Source: Planococcus salinus
GTDB taxonomy: Bacteria; Bacillota; Bacilli; Bacillales_A; Planococcaceae
Assembly (NCBI RefSeq): GCF_003719725.1
Contig: NZ_RIAX01000004.1
Location: 62,001-126,000 of the forward strand
DNA length: 64,000 nt
Reading direction: 5' to 3'
The notes beneath the pieces were generated by a model. The model was not told the DNA's origin and did no database searches. It saw only the letters and a program-made list of their open reading frames with translations. Numbering within the stretch: position 1 is the first letter of the stretch; each line of letters begins with the position of its first letter. Made by a program: the position numbers and the translations under genes. Below, in pieces: positions 54,012 through 61,858 of this stretch.

Positions 54012-54785
54012 TCACACAAAAGACTGTGAGATTTCTTTGGCTTTTTGCTTTAGTAGAATTATTAAATCGTCTTGATTAAATTCTTCGAGCCTTACAATTG
54101 GAATAGCAATAGACATACCCGCAATAATTTGATTTAGAGGATTAAAAATTGGAACGCTTACTGAAAAGGCACCTTTTACGCGCTCCCCATAACTTATAGC
54201 AAACCCTTTCTCTTTAATCAGTTGTAATTCTTTCAATAATTTATCGCGATCGACTATAGTTTTATTGGTATAAGATAAAAAAGCAGATTTCTCAAAATAT
54301 GATTGTATTTCTTCTCTTTCCATATATGCTAGGAGCACTTTTGCAGACGCTCCTGCATATAATGGAGATTCATGTCCTATATAAGTGAGGGTGGTCAACT
54401 CATGTTTACTCTCACAATATCCAATACATTTTCGCTTACTGTTCCAATTAATATTTAAACTTACAGATTCTCCTGTTTTGTCTCTTATTTCTTCCATGTA
54501 GGGAAGTGCCGTATTTAACAAACTTGAATCTTTTTCAACTAGGCTTCCTAAAAAATATAATTCCATTCCTAATCGATATTGCTTGGTTTTCTCATCTTTT
54601 TGCAAAAGACCGCCATGTAGTAAGGTAGATAAAATTCTCTGTAAGCTAGGGATGGATATGCCAGTATACTTGTGTAAATCCGTCATAGATTGAGACAGCC
54701 TGTCAGGTGAAAAAGACTTTAAAATCAAGATCGATTTTTGAATAGAAGCTATTGCATATTTTTGTTCCATCTCTTGTGCCTTCAT
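54012..54785 (-). CDS. IclR-family transcriptional regulator
   Basis: A 257-residue IclR protein: an N-terminal winged HTH (KYAIASIQKSILILKSF, then MTDLHKYTGISIPSLQRILSTL) and a C-terminal effector domain (YIGHESPLYAGASAKVLLAY near 130, KGFAISYGERVKGAFSVSVP near 190, VRLEEFNQDDLIILL). It lies inside the operon it probably controls, between the TAXI binding-protein gene and the acyl-CoA synthetase genes, which implies feedback control. A palindrome over the operon's -10 box is the obvious candidate target. AGAAGGAGAT precedes the ATG. Confidence 0.9.
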   Translation of the reverse strand: MKAQEMEQKYAIASIQKSILILKSFSPDRLSQSMTDLHKYTGISIPSLQRILSTLLHGGLLQKDEKTKQYRLGMELYFLGSLVEKDSSLLNTALPYMEEIRDKTGESVSLNINWNSKRKCIGYCESKHELTTLTYIGHESPLYAGASAKVLLAYMEREEIQSYFEKSAFLSYTNKTIVDRDKLLKELQLIKEKGFAISYGERVKGAFSVSVPIFNPLNQIIAGMSIAIPIVRLEEFNQDDLIILLKQKAKEISQSFV

Positions 54786-54826
54786 ACTTTTATCTCCTTC
54801 TTAATAGCCATATTACTTGTTTAACT

Positions 54827-55852
54827 CTATTTGTTTTCCGGTGGAATTAAATGTTCCGGTACTTCCGCTCCAATTTCCTCAAAATACTTAATTGCTCCAA
54901 CATGTAGAGGAGTGGTAGCAAACTCAAGCGTTGCTTCAATATAATCAATTCCCTTTACGCCACTATATGCATTTTCCTGCGCTTCTTTAGTCTCAACAGC
55001 AGCTTTAACAATGTTGTATGCTACTTCTTCAGACATTCGAGTACTTGCGAAAATATCCATTACTAACACTGGGGTTTCTACATCTTCTTCTTGGTTTGGA
55101 TAACTACCGGCTGGAATAGTAGTGAAAGGCAATCCGACTTCAGATTGGATTATATCTTTTTCTTCTTCAGTAAAACCAATTATCTTCATAGGTAACGTTG
55201 CATTAATCTCAATAACTGTGGGGTCTGGATCTACGCCTAGTCCTGTCTTTACCATTCCGACTGCTCTTCTATCTTTCAATGCATTAACCCCATCTTCGAG
55301 TCCTCCTAAAAAGTAATCCGGTTTAACCCCCAATGCATCAAGAATTTCTTGTGTTGTAGCCTCAGTAGCGCTTCCTGTAAAACCTGGAAAGAAAGTCTTG
55401 CTATCAAGATCAGATATTGAATTCACTTCAGATTCTTCAGTAACTGTATATGGTTGAGAGATTGGCAAGAATGTAAACAAATTCCGAACATCAGGTATCG
55501 GAGCTTCTTCCCATTCTCCTTTGCCTTCCATTGCAGCTACATTAACTGACTCTGTTCCTAAACCCAAATCAATGCTTTCTTGCTGTAAGCGCTTAAGATT
55601 ATCAACGGAAGCCCCAGTTTCAACAACAGTCATGTCAATTTTTCCATCTGTTTCTTCTTCAACACCATTTGCAATAGCAACCATATACGCATAAAGACCA
55701 GATGATTGACTTGTTGCCCCGAGATTTAAATAGACATTTTCCAAAGTTTCACCACCAGCTTCAACTTCAGAGTCACTAGACTCTTGATTACATCCAACTA
55801 ATAAAACTAATCCCATCAAAAGTGTGATAAAAAATAAGCCAGTTCTTTTCAT
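54827..55852 (-). CDS. TAXI-family TRAP transporter solute-binding lipoprotein
   Basis: A 341-residue lipoprotein with MKRTGLFFITLLMGLVLLV then lipobox GC near residue 20. The TAXI core follows: NLGATSQSSGLYAYMVAIA, VVETGASVDNLKRLQQESID, KTFFPGFTGSATEATTQEIL and RRAVGMVKTGLG. It is a distant paralogue of the 19.3-kb protein and serves the fused permease 37 bases upstream. ATG 55852 has AGAGGAGAG before it; the frame to 55909 has no ribosome site. Confidence 0.9.
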   Translation of the reverse strand: MKRTGLFFITLLMGLVLLVGCNQESSDSEVEAGGETLENVYLNLGATSQSSGLYAYMVAIANGVEEETDGKIDMTVVETGASVDNLKRLQQESIDLGLGTESVNVAAMEGKGEWEEAPIPDVRNLFTFLPISQPYTVTEESEVNSISDLDSKTFFPGFTGSATEATTQEILDALGVKPDYFLGGLEDGVNALKDRRAVGMVKTGLGVDPDPTVIEINATLPMKIIGFTEEEKDIIQSEVGLPFTTIPAGSYPNQEEDVETPVLVMDIFASTRMSEEVAYNIVKAAVETKEAQENAYSGVKGIDYIEATLEFATTPLHVGAIKYFEEIGAEVPEHLIPPENK

Positions 55853-55889
55853 AAATTTACACTCTCCTCTTATTTTAATTGGGTACTTT

Positions 55890-57893
55890 TTAATTTGAAG
55901 CATTATCAAAGCTATTAGACATTTCCTTAGCCAGTGCTTCCTTTTTGTTTAAAACTACTTGGATAACCAGAACAACGGTTATTAGGATTAAACCTGTCAC
56001 ATCAGAAACTTGATGAGGAATAATAAGTAATAATGATCCTACTAACAATAAGACATTATCGAAAATCTTATTAACTCGGACAAAATATCCCATTGTGGAG
56101 GCAGACAATGCTGTAATTCCAATAGATGCTGTGATTACTGCTACTAATATGGATGGCCAACTTCCTTGAAGTAGTAATTCTTCTCCATAAATAAACATGT
56201 ATGGAATGATAAAACCACTTAGCCCTAACAACACCGCCCACCCCGCTGTTCTCAACCAGTTTCCTTTAGCTATTGCTGCGGCTACATATACTGATGTACA
56301 CACAGGAGGTGTGATGCCAGATAATAAAGCGAAATAAAAGATAAACAAATGTGCCGTAAGCGGTTCTATCCCCACCGATATTAACGGTGGTGCAAGCACC
56401 GCAGCAGCTACTACATATGCTGCTACAGTCGGAATTCCCATTCCGAGGATAATGCATACTATCATGGTGACAACCAACCCTAAAACAAGATGAATTTCAT
56501 TAATACTAGATATAATGGATGAAAACCTCACCCCCAATCCTGTTTGGCCTAATACAGAAACTATAATTTGAGCAGTAGCACTTAAAATTGCTATCATAAT
56601 TATTCCGATACCGCCATTTACTAGTCCTTTATAAATTTTTTGGAACTTGGAGAGTAATGGTTGGTTATCAACCAAAAGGAAAAGAGTTATTGCGATAGCA
56701 ATGGCCCAAAACCCAGCATTCTGAGGTGTGTAACCATTCACAATGAAGTAGAGAAAAGCTATTATCGGCCCAAAAAGGTGAACTAGCTTACTAAATCTCA
56801 ATACATCTTTAGCTTTAAGAATACCGTCATCCTCTTTTAAGCCTCGAATTCCGTGCCTTTTACTATAGAAATGAACACTCATCAATACTCCAAGATAAAA
56901 CAATATAGCTGGTATAACCGCTGCTTTGATGATTTCTGAATAAGGAGTATTTATCATTTCAGCCATAACGAAAGCTGCTGCTCCCATAATTGGAGGGACC
57001 AATTGTCCCCCATTAGAAGCCGTGGCCTCTACTGCCCCAGCGAAACTAGTTTTGTACCCTATTTTTTTCATCATTGGAATATTAAAATTGCCTGTCACTG
57101 CAACATTGGCAGCAGCACTTCCACTAATTAATCCGAAAAGGGAACTAGAAACAACTGCAACTTTAGCCGGTCCTCCAGTTCTCTTACCTGCTATTAACAA
57201 TGCGATGTTCATGAAGGTCTTTCCTCCACCGGTTACAATTAAAACTGCACCAAATACAATGAATATACTAATGACATTTGCAGTAATTCCTGTGATCTGT
57301 CCATAGTAACCAAGAGATGAGAGATAAAGCTGTTGAAACATTTGAGTAAAATCTACTCCTCTATGAGCAAGAAACGAAGGTTGATAAGGACCCAAAAATG
57401 CATAAACCATCATAATTATTGCTATGACAGGAAATGCTGTCCCCATGACACGCCGGGCTCCCTCTAGAATAACTAATATCAACAAAAAACCAAGTATTAT
57501 TCCTAAAGTAGTGGAACTGGATGGGTTTCTCATAATTTCAAGGTAATTAACCAAGATATATACAGTTGATGCCAAGGCAATCACAATAGCAGCCCAGTCA
57601 ATAATTTTAATCGTATTTCCTTTATTATTTCTGAGGTGCGTTTTATACAAAAGGAATGCAAGCATTAACCCAAAGCCAACGTGTATACTTCTTTGCATCA
57701 AATTTGGCAAAGGAGCTAAAGCTGTAACGATATGGAAAAAAGCATATGAAAAGCATAAAAACATCACAATTTTTTCAAGCCAAGATGACAATTGGCGATG
57801 CTTAGGATCGGGAGCTTCTTCGTTAAACTTCTCAAAATCCTGTTGTGCTTCTTTTTCAACCACTTCTTTTTCAACCACTTCTTTTTTCTTCAA
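55890..57893 (-). CDS. TRAP transporter permease, fused 4TM-12TM subunits (TAXI type)
   Basis: A 667-residue fused permease. The charged N-terminus contains a short tandem repeat, VVEKE twice (encoded by a 15-base DNA repeat). DctQ-like helices follow to about residue 160, then the DctM-like domain with VTGGGKTFMNIALLIAGKR, ISGSAAANVAVTGNFNIPMMK, SNGGQLVPPIMGAAAFVMAEM, GMGIPTVAAYVVAAAVLAPP and GITPPVCTSVYVAAAIAKGN. It is homologous to the 20.3-kb permease. I choose a TTG start at 57893 because AAAGGAGG lies seven bases before; the upstream GTG has none. First gene of the operon. Confidence 0.9.
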   Translation of the reverse strand: MKKKEVVEKEVVEKEAQQDFEKFNEEAPDPKHRQLSSWLEKIVMFLCFSYAFFHIVTALAPLPNLMQRSIHVGFGLMLAFLLYKTHLRNNKGNTIKIIDWAAIVIALASTVYILVNYLEIMRNPSSSTTLGIILGFLLILVILEGARRVMGTAFPVIAIIMMVYAFLGPYQPSFLAHRGVDFTQMFQQLYLSSLGYYGQITGITANVISIFIVFGAVLIVTGGGKTFMNIALLIAGKRTGGPAKVAVVSSSLFGLISGSAAANVAVTGNFNIPMMKKIGYKTSFAGAVEATASNGGQLVPPIMGAAAFVMAEMINTPYSEIIKAAVIPAILFYLGVLMSVHFYSKRHGIRGLKEDDGILKAKDVLRFSKLVHLFGPIIAFLYFIVNGYTPQNAGFWAIAIAITLFLLVDNQPLLSKFQKIYKGLVNGGIGIIMIAILSATAQIIVSVLGQTGLGVRFSSIISSINEIHLVLGLVVTMIVCIILGMGIPTVAAYVVAAAVLAPPLISVGIEPLTAHLFIFYFALLSGITPPVCTSVYVAAAIAKGNWLRTAGWAVLLGLSGFIIPYMFIYGEELLLQGSWPSILVAVITASIGITALSASTMGYFVRVNKIFDNVLLLVGSLLLIIPHQVSDVTGLILITVVLVIQVVLNKKEALAKEMSNSFDNASN

Positions 57894-57932
57894 TGGATTG
57901 CCTCCTTTTAAAAGAATATTCCTCCTCACAGA

Positions 57933-57947
57933 ATGTAAACGCTTTCA
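57933..57947. promoter_or_regulatory. cre site (CcpA operator) before the second TAXI-TRAP operon
   Basis: ATGTAAACGCTTTCA matches the cre consensus WTGNAANCGNWNNCW at all fixed positions. It lies between the predicted transcription start and the ribosome site, a place where CcpA acts as a roadblock. Confidence 0.75.
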
Positions 57948-57964
57948 ATTAAGCCTTACTATAA

Positions 57965-57983
57965 ATTATATCGCATTGCGATA
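57965..57983 (-). promoter_or_regulatory. Promoter -10 box with overlapping palindromic operator
   Basis: On the minus strand a perfect TATAAT lies at 57965-57970. It overlaps the 15-base perfect palindrome TATCGCATTGCGATA (57969-57983), which therefore sits in the -10/-35 spacer. A repressor bound here would block RNA polymerase; the IclR protein of the operon is the natural candidate. The -35 is weak. Confidence 0.6.
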
Positions 57984-58187
57984 ATGACTAGTCTCTTTCG
58001 ATATATTTCTGTTATCGTAACATCAAATAAATTATAATTCAACGAATATTTAAAATATTTTAATAATTATAAAAAATAAGTGGATCACCATCCTTAATCT
58101 CAATTAAATATATTCAATGAGATGAGCAATTAACAGTGTGTTATTGGATTGTTTCAAAAAGATGACGGAATCTATTTAAAATAGAAA

Positions 58188-58212
58188 AAACCATTGCTTA
58201 TCGCAATGGTTT
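58188..58212 (-). terminator. Terminator-like hairpin AAACCATTGC/GCAATGGTTT
   Basis: A perfect 10-base stem with a 5-base loop. On the minus strand it is followed by TTTTCTATTTT. It closes the transcript arriving from the DUF4357 gene at 58.5-59.0 kb. Confidence 0.7.
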
Positions 58213-58526
58213 AGATCAAAGTTATCTTTCCATAAATTTCTCAAAGTTCTTAAAAATATTTCGCTTCGGTTATAGAGCTATAGAAATTATAGAATGAATA
58301 ATACTACACTTACGGCCGTAGCTATTCTCCTATTTATTCACTTTCTTAGCCGAGCATTATTTAGAAATTAGTAAAGAAGATTTGATATCTAAAATTTATA
58401 ATTTATTGCATTCTAATTTATTTACTTTTCCTTGGATAGTTAACGCCCTATTCAGAGAATTATTAGACGAAATACAACTCCTGCTTCAATTTGTTCAGTA
58501 AATTTTTGTTAAGAGAATATATGACG
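58213..58526. other. A+T-rich intergenic stretch
   Basis: About 310 bases with no open frame, repeat or clear promoter that I can support. Confidence 0.5.
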
Positions 58527-58958
58527 TTATCTCCACCCATGCGGCCCTCTCACCCAGCCGCCGATCACCGCGCCCATGGCATTCGTCGGGCTTACGAACT
58601 CAACGTCTTCCATCAACAGGAGCTGGTTGTGAATCGGCACAAGCAGGCCTTCGAGCACCAGGTCCTCCCGCAGCTGAATATAGCGCTCCGGACATCTCGG
58701 AGAAGTAGAGGCAGCAAATTTGGAACCTTTGATGACGGTGAACTTGTCTCCGGTGTAATAACCGCTGGCGTCAGCTCCGCGCTTCGAAACGATCGACAGG
58801 ATTTCGGGCTGCGGCGGCTTGTCGATGGGTTGGAACATTCCTGCATCAAAAGGACTGACGGCCGTTTCCTGTCCGGTCGCTTGATCGATTTTAAAGAATT
58901 GGTAGAATTCACCGTGTGCCGGGTGGAACACTTTTTTTACGTGATAGTCATTGTTCAT
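58527..58958 (-). CDS. DUF4357-domain protein
   Basis: A 143-residue soluble protein. The C-terminal half matches the DUF4357 pattern seen at the ends of restriction-modification and GIY-YIG-linked proteins (GYYTGDKFTVIKGSKFA near residue 67, TNAMGAVIGGWVRGPHGWR at the end). The N-terminal half is unassigned. The molecular role is unknown; the domain often keeps company with DNA-modification genes, and a restriction endonuclease gene does lie 1 kb away on the other strand. ATG 58958 has AGAGGAGG nine bases upstream. G+C is higher than in the flanking sequence. Confidence 0.7.
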   Translation of the reverse strand: MNNDYHVKKVFHPAHGEFYQFFKIDQATGQETAVSPFDAGMFQPIDKPPQPEILSIVSKRGADASGYYTGDKFTVIKGSKFAASTSPRCPERYIQLREDLVLEGLLVPIHNQLLLMEDVEFVSPTNAMGAVIGGWVRGPHGWR

Positions 58959-59175
58959 GATTTTCATCCTCCTCTGTAAGTAAAGGGTTGCCGGATAGTT
59001 TGGCATCCTTGTACTTTATAAATAGGGGGGAAAGCTTTGAGAGATACTAATTACTCAATTTATTTTCTGTCGTTCTGCTTTTCTTTCGAAATAAGCATGC
59101 TGCCGGTAGTTAGCAATCTCTTTTGTCCAGTGATGCAAAATTTCATTTTCCTCTCCAAGAAGAGCTCAGCCGAAA

Positions 59176-59310
59176 CTAAAGGTGGTCTTCTTCAAGTGCC
59201 ATCAAACCTTCTTTCGCGCTTCCGCTCCATTTTGTCATCGGTATCTCAGCGATACGCTTAGCTATTTCTTCTTTTTCATAAGTTATGAAGTTTTTTAGTC
59301 TTTGCATCAT
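59176..59310 (-). pseudogene. Coding remnant or tiny gene, left tandem unit (44 aa)
   Basis: A minus-strand frame reading MMQRLKNFITYEKEEIAKRI, then AEIPMTKWSGSAKEGLMALE. Its AKR-x-AEIP...LMA core matches the remnant at 59434-59553, so the two are copies of one ancestral gene. It starts at a stop-start junction (TAATG) with a preceding 28-codon frame at 59310-59396 (MEPITPEEIAPYFHEYIMEK...). After its stop, another frame holds LHHWTKEIANYRQHAYFERK, suggesting that a longer gene has been broken by frameshifts. Function unknown. Confidence 0.4.
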
Positions 59311-59433
59311 TATAAATTTTTATTCTTCCTGTAGCTCTTTTCCATTATATACTCATGAAAATAAGGAGCGATTTCTTCGGGAGTAATTGGTTCCATCCAT
59401 CTCTCACTTCCCTTTGATGATATAAACTTACTC

Positions 59434-59553
59434 CTAGTTATCTTCTTTACTCAATTTATCGAATAAACCAATAGCCATAAGAGTGAGTTCGTTATTTTCA
59501 GTAATGATGGATGGAAATTTTATAAAAGGTATTTCACTGATTTCGCGTTTGGC
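59434..59553 (-). pseudogene. Coding remnant, right tandem unit (39 aa)
   Basis: A minus-strand frame without its own start reads AKREISEIPFIKFPSIITEN, then NELTLMAIGLFDKLSKEDN. It aligns with the left unit across AKR...EIP..K...LMA. Further upstream, in other frames, are VNKDELTIKQFITLLNILIP, ELESQEEVRRYGNLMKKLNY and YGKLTESEFANFYHLNKKF (to about 59.83 kb), so the whole stretch looks like a decayed duplicate. Confidence 0.4.
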
Positions 59554-59889
59554 TTAAAATCTGTTCATTTTTTTCTAATTGGTATGAGTATATTCAATAA
59601 TGTGATGAATTGTTTTATCGTTAACTCATCTTTGTTCACTTATAATATTTGTTGCTTGTATTTTCGAATCTCTTACTTATAATAATTTAATTTCTTCATT
59701 AGATTTCCATACCGTCTTACCTCCTCTTGTGACTCTAATTCAAACTTTTTAATTCCACATAAACTTCTTGTTCAAATGATAAAAGTTCGCAAATTCCGAC
59801 TCTGTTAATTTCCCATAACCACAGACAAATTAATAATTTTTTAGTATCATTAATTCAATAATGTGAAAATATAGAATTGGAGGGGAACT
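59554..59889. other. A+T-rich region with broken minus-strand frames
   Basis: No intact gene. It holds the upstream fragments of the decayed right unit and, close to 59880, the promoter and AATTGGAGGGG ribosome site of the plus-strand endonuclease gene. Confidence 0.45.
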
Positions 59890-60882
59890 ATGTATTATAC
59901 AACCAGCTTGGAGAATGTGGCTTTTGGTGTTCCTTACAACAGAGGATACCGAAAACTCCGTATTTTATCAGGTTATGCCTCATCCGCCTTTTTGTATCAC
60001 ATCTTAAATACATATCCTGATATTGAATTAGAACTCATTATTGGGATGAGTAAAAAAGATGGGATTAAACGATGGGATCATGAACGATATATTCAAACCA
60101 TGAATGAAAACCCTCGAATTCAAATCAGTTACCATACGACTCATCCTGCCATACACGCAAAATTTTATCATTGGTACGATGATGATCTATTGAATAATTC
60201 GGTTACATTTGTTGGTTCTGCGAACTTTTCTTGGGGGGGGTTTCGTGACCAAAACGAATTACTGGTAGAAGCCAACCATCCTAATGTACCAGAGGTATTT
60301 GCAGCACCAAATCCAATTTCTTGTAACGACCCACGTATTGATGAATATATTAATTTCTATACTGTTCAAATTCAAAGACGAAATCGAACATTGCAGGGTG
60401 TTCGTCAAACCAATCAACAAACACAGGAAACGGAAACATCTATTAATCTTGAAAATTTAGAGTATGTGGACCTTCCTCTTCTTCTTAATAATGATACAGC
60501 CATTCATGAAAAAAGCGGGTTGAACTGGGGCCAAAGAGACGGAAGAGAACCCAATCAAGCATACATACCTGTTCCAACACCATTTAATAGAGAAAACCCT
60601 AATTTTTTCCCACTATTAGAACAAGATTTTGCAATGTTAACGGATGATGGGCAACAATTGATTTGTGTGATGGCTCAAGCAAATAGAAAAGCAATACATA
60701 CCTCCGAAAGCAATAGCATCATGGGACGGTATTTTAGAGAACGAATTGGCGTTCCTCTTGGTGCTAGAGTCGATGTTCAAGATGTCATTGGCTATGGAAG
60801 AACATCAGTCCGTGTCTATAAAATTGATAATGAAACCTACTTTATGGACTATGGTGTCGAGAACACGGAAAATGAAGAATAA
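59890..60882 (+). CDS. NgoFVII-family restriction endonuclease
   Basis: A 330-residue protein with a phospholipase-D-type nuclease domain in the first 130 residues: IHAKFYH with His89 and Lys91, then GSANFSWGGFRDQNE with Ser110 and Asn112, the HxK...N pattern of NgoFVII and BfiI-like enzymes. The C-terminal half (IPVPTPFNREN onward, then GRYFRERIGVPLGARVDVQDV) looks like the B3-like DNA-recognition domain of the NgoFVII family. It should cut a specific DNA site, but no cognate DNA methyltransferase gene is in the window. It lies alone, plus-strand, with GGAGGGG before the ATG, and next to decayed sequence, which fits a horizontally moved restriction gene. Confidence 0.85.
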   Translation: MYYTTSLENVAFGVPYNRGYRKLRILSGYASSAFLYHILNTYPDIELELIIGMSKKDGIKRWDHERYIQTMNENPRIQISYHTTHPAIHAKFYHWYDDDLLNNSVTFVGSANFSWGGFRDQNELLVEANHPNVPEVFAAPNPISCNDPRIDEYINFYTVQIQRRNRTLQGVRQTNQQTQETETSINLENLEYVDLPLLLNNDTAIHEKSGLNWGQRDGREPNQAYIPVPTPFNRENPNFFPLLEQDFAMLTDDGQQLICVMAQANRKAIHTSESNSIMGRYFRERIGVPLGARVDVQDVIGYGRTSVRVYKIDNETYFMDYGVENTENEE

Positions 60883-60910
60883 ACGAAAAAGGCGTTAAAA
60901 CGCCTCGCTT

Positions 60911-60957
60911 ACTGTAGACAAACTCGATAATTATTGAGGGTGCCTACAGTCTTTTTT
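60911..60957 (+). terminator. Terminator after the endonuclease gene
   Basis: ACTGTAG pairs with CTACAGT around an inner CTC...GAG stem and is followed by CTTTTTTATTTT. A smaller hairpin AGGCGTT-AAAACGCCT lies just before it. Confidence 0.75.
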
Positions 60958-61140
60958 ATTTTGCGTAAAGTAGCCCGGTCACTACGGCCACTTTTGGAGA
61001 TGGCTAACGTAAGAAGCCAGGAAGCCCACTTGTCTCCTTGTTACGACTACCGCATGGACACGCCTTCGCTGGACCCCTTAGACGCGATTTTAGTTTTTCG
61101 AAATTTTTATTGGGAAGATAGTTAGCTCCTTTTGCTTTAG
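60958..61140. other. Unexplained G+C-rich patch
   Basis: About 180 bases clearly richer in G+C than both sides. A plus-strand frame (ending VFRNFYWEDS) and a minus-strand frame (with ACPCGSRNKETSG) both cross it, but neither has a ribosome site or known match. It may be a remnant of a mobile element. Confidence 0.35.
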
Positions 61141-61398
61141 TTATTTTTTGTACAAAGTTGACATTTTTCCTCCCATTCCTGGATACGCACACATAGTTTT
61201 ATAAAAACAAACAGACTCAAATTTTCTAAGATATTTTTTAGCGTCTGTTGCAGAGATGTACAAAACCTTTTTTCTAAACTCGGGTTCTCCAGAATATTCG
61301 AAGTCTATGACTATAATATTCTCCGCACCAATTACTTGTAACTCCGCAATCCAACTAGGTGTATCAATATTATTTCCTACGACAACATCTGCTAACAA
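61141..61398 (-). CDS. Hypothetical protein (85 aa)
   Basis: A soluble 85-residue protein, with IAELQVIGAENIIVIDFEYS in the first half and a basic, Cys-containing end (FESVCFYKTMCAYPGMGGK). I do not recognise the family. The start is a TTG with AAGGGGG nine bases upstream, which supports a real gene. Isolated between two terminators. Confidence 0.5.
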   Translation of the reverse strand: MLADVVVGNNIDTPSWIAELQVIGAENIIVIDFEYSGEPEFRKKVLYISATDAKKYLRKFESVCFYKTMCAYPGMGGKMSTLYKK

Positions 61399-61533
61399 AT
61401 TGTTTCCCCCTTGAATATCTAAAATTTATTTAAAGTAACATGTCATAATAACTATTATATATTTATTCTTCTAAACTATGGGAATATTAGTAAATAGTAT
61501 TTATTTTTATTGATTAGAAAAATAGTTTAACAG

Positions 61534-61577
61534 AAATGAGCCCGGATTCTATATCGAATCCGGGCTCATTTCTTTTC
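61534..61577 (-). terminator. Strong terminator after the DUF3006 gene
   Basis: GAAATGAGCCCGGATTC pairs perfectly over 17 bases with GAATCCGGGCTCATTTC across TATATC. T or A runs on both sides let it act in either direction. Confidence 0.85.
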
Positions 61578-61600
61578 CGCTTACTCAACTTGCAGAATCT

Positions 61601-61846
61601 TCATTTCTTCCGCTTTAATTTCTCCATCAAATTCCGTGCATATTCTTGACGCTCTTGCGTCTCTTCATAAAAGGGTTTCGAAATGATTCCGTTATCATCT
61701 TGACTGACGTGTACAACCAATCCTTGGTAAATTTGATGTGCAAACTCTTCTTCTCGTAAGTATTCTTCGATGGTTTCATCCTTTTGAAAAAGAAGTTTGG
61801 CAATCCCGTTCTCAATTGAGTCGATGGTATATTTTCCTTCTCTCAT
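61601..61846 (-). CDS. DUF3006-domain protein
   Basis: An 81-residue acidic then basic protein starting MREGKYTIDSIENGIAKLLF and ending RNLMEKLKRKK. DUF3006 proteins are small proteins often encoded next to secreted metallo-beta-lactamase-fold proteins, exactly the arrangement here, with a 12-base gap to the upstream gene. The function is unknown; a partner or regulator of that enzyme is plausible. GGAGGG precedes the ATG. Confidence 0.8.
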   Translation of the reverse strand: MREGKYTIDSIENGIAKLLFQKDETIEEYLREEEFAHQIYQGLVVHVSQDDNGIISKPFYEETQERQEYARNLMEKLKRKK

Positions 61847-61858
61847 GTAATCCCTCCA

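Noticed and set aside
61034-61052. CCTTGTTACGACT, identical to part of the 16S rRNA 3' end
   Set aside because: The match stops after 13 bases and no other rRNA sequence surrounds it, so it is chance.
61138-61162. Lambda att-like string TTTGTACAAAGTTG
   Set aside because: It encodes the last residues of the 85-residue protein (STLYKK) and no integrase or second site is present; coincidence.
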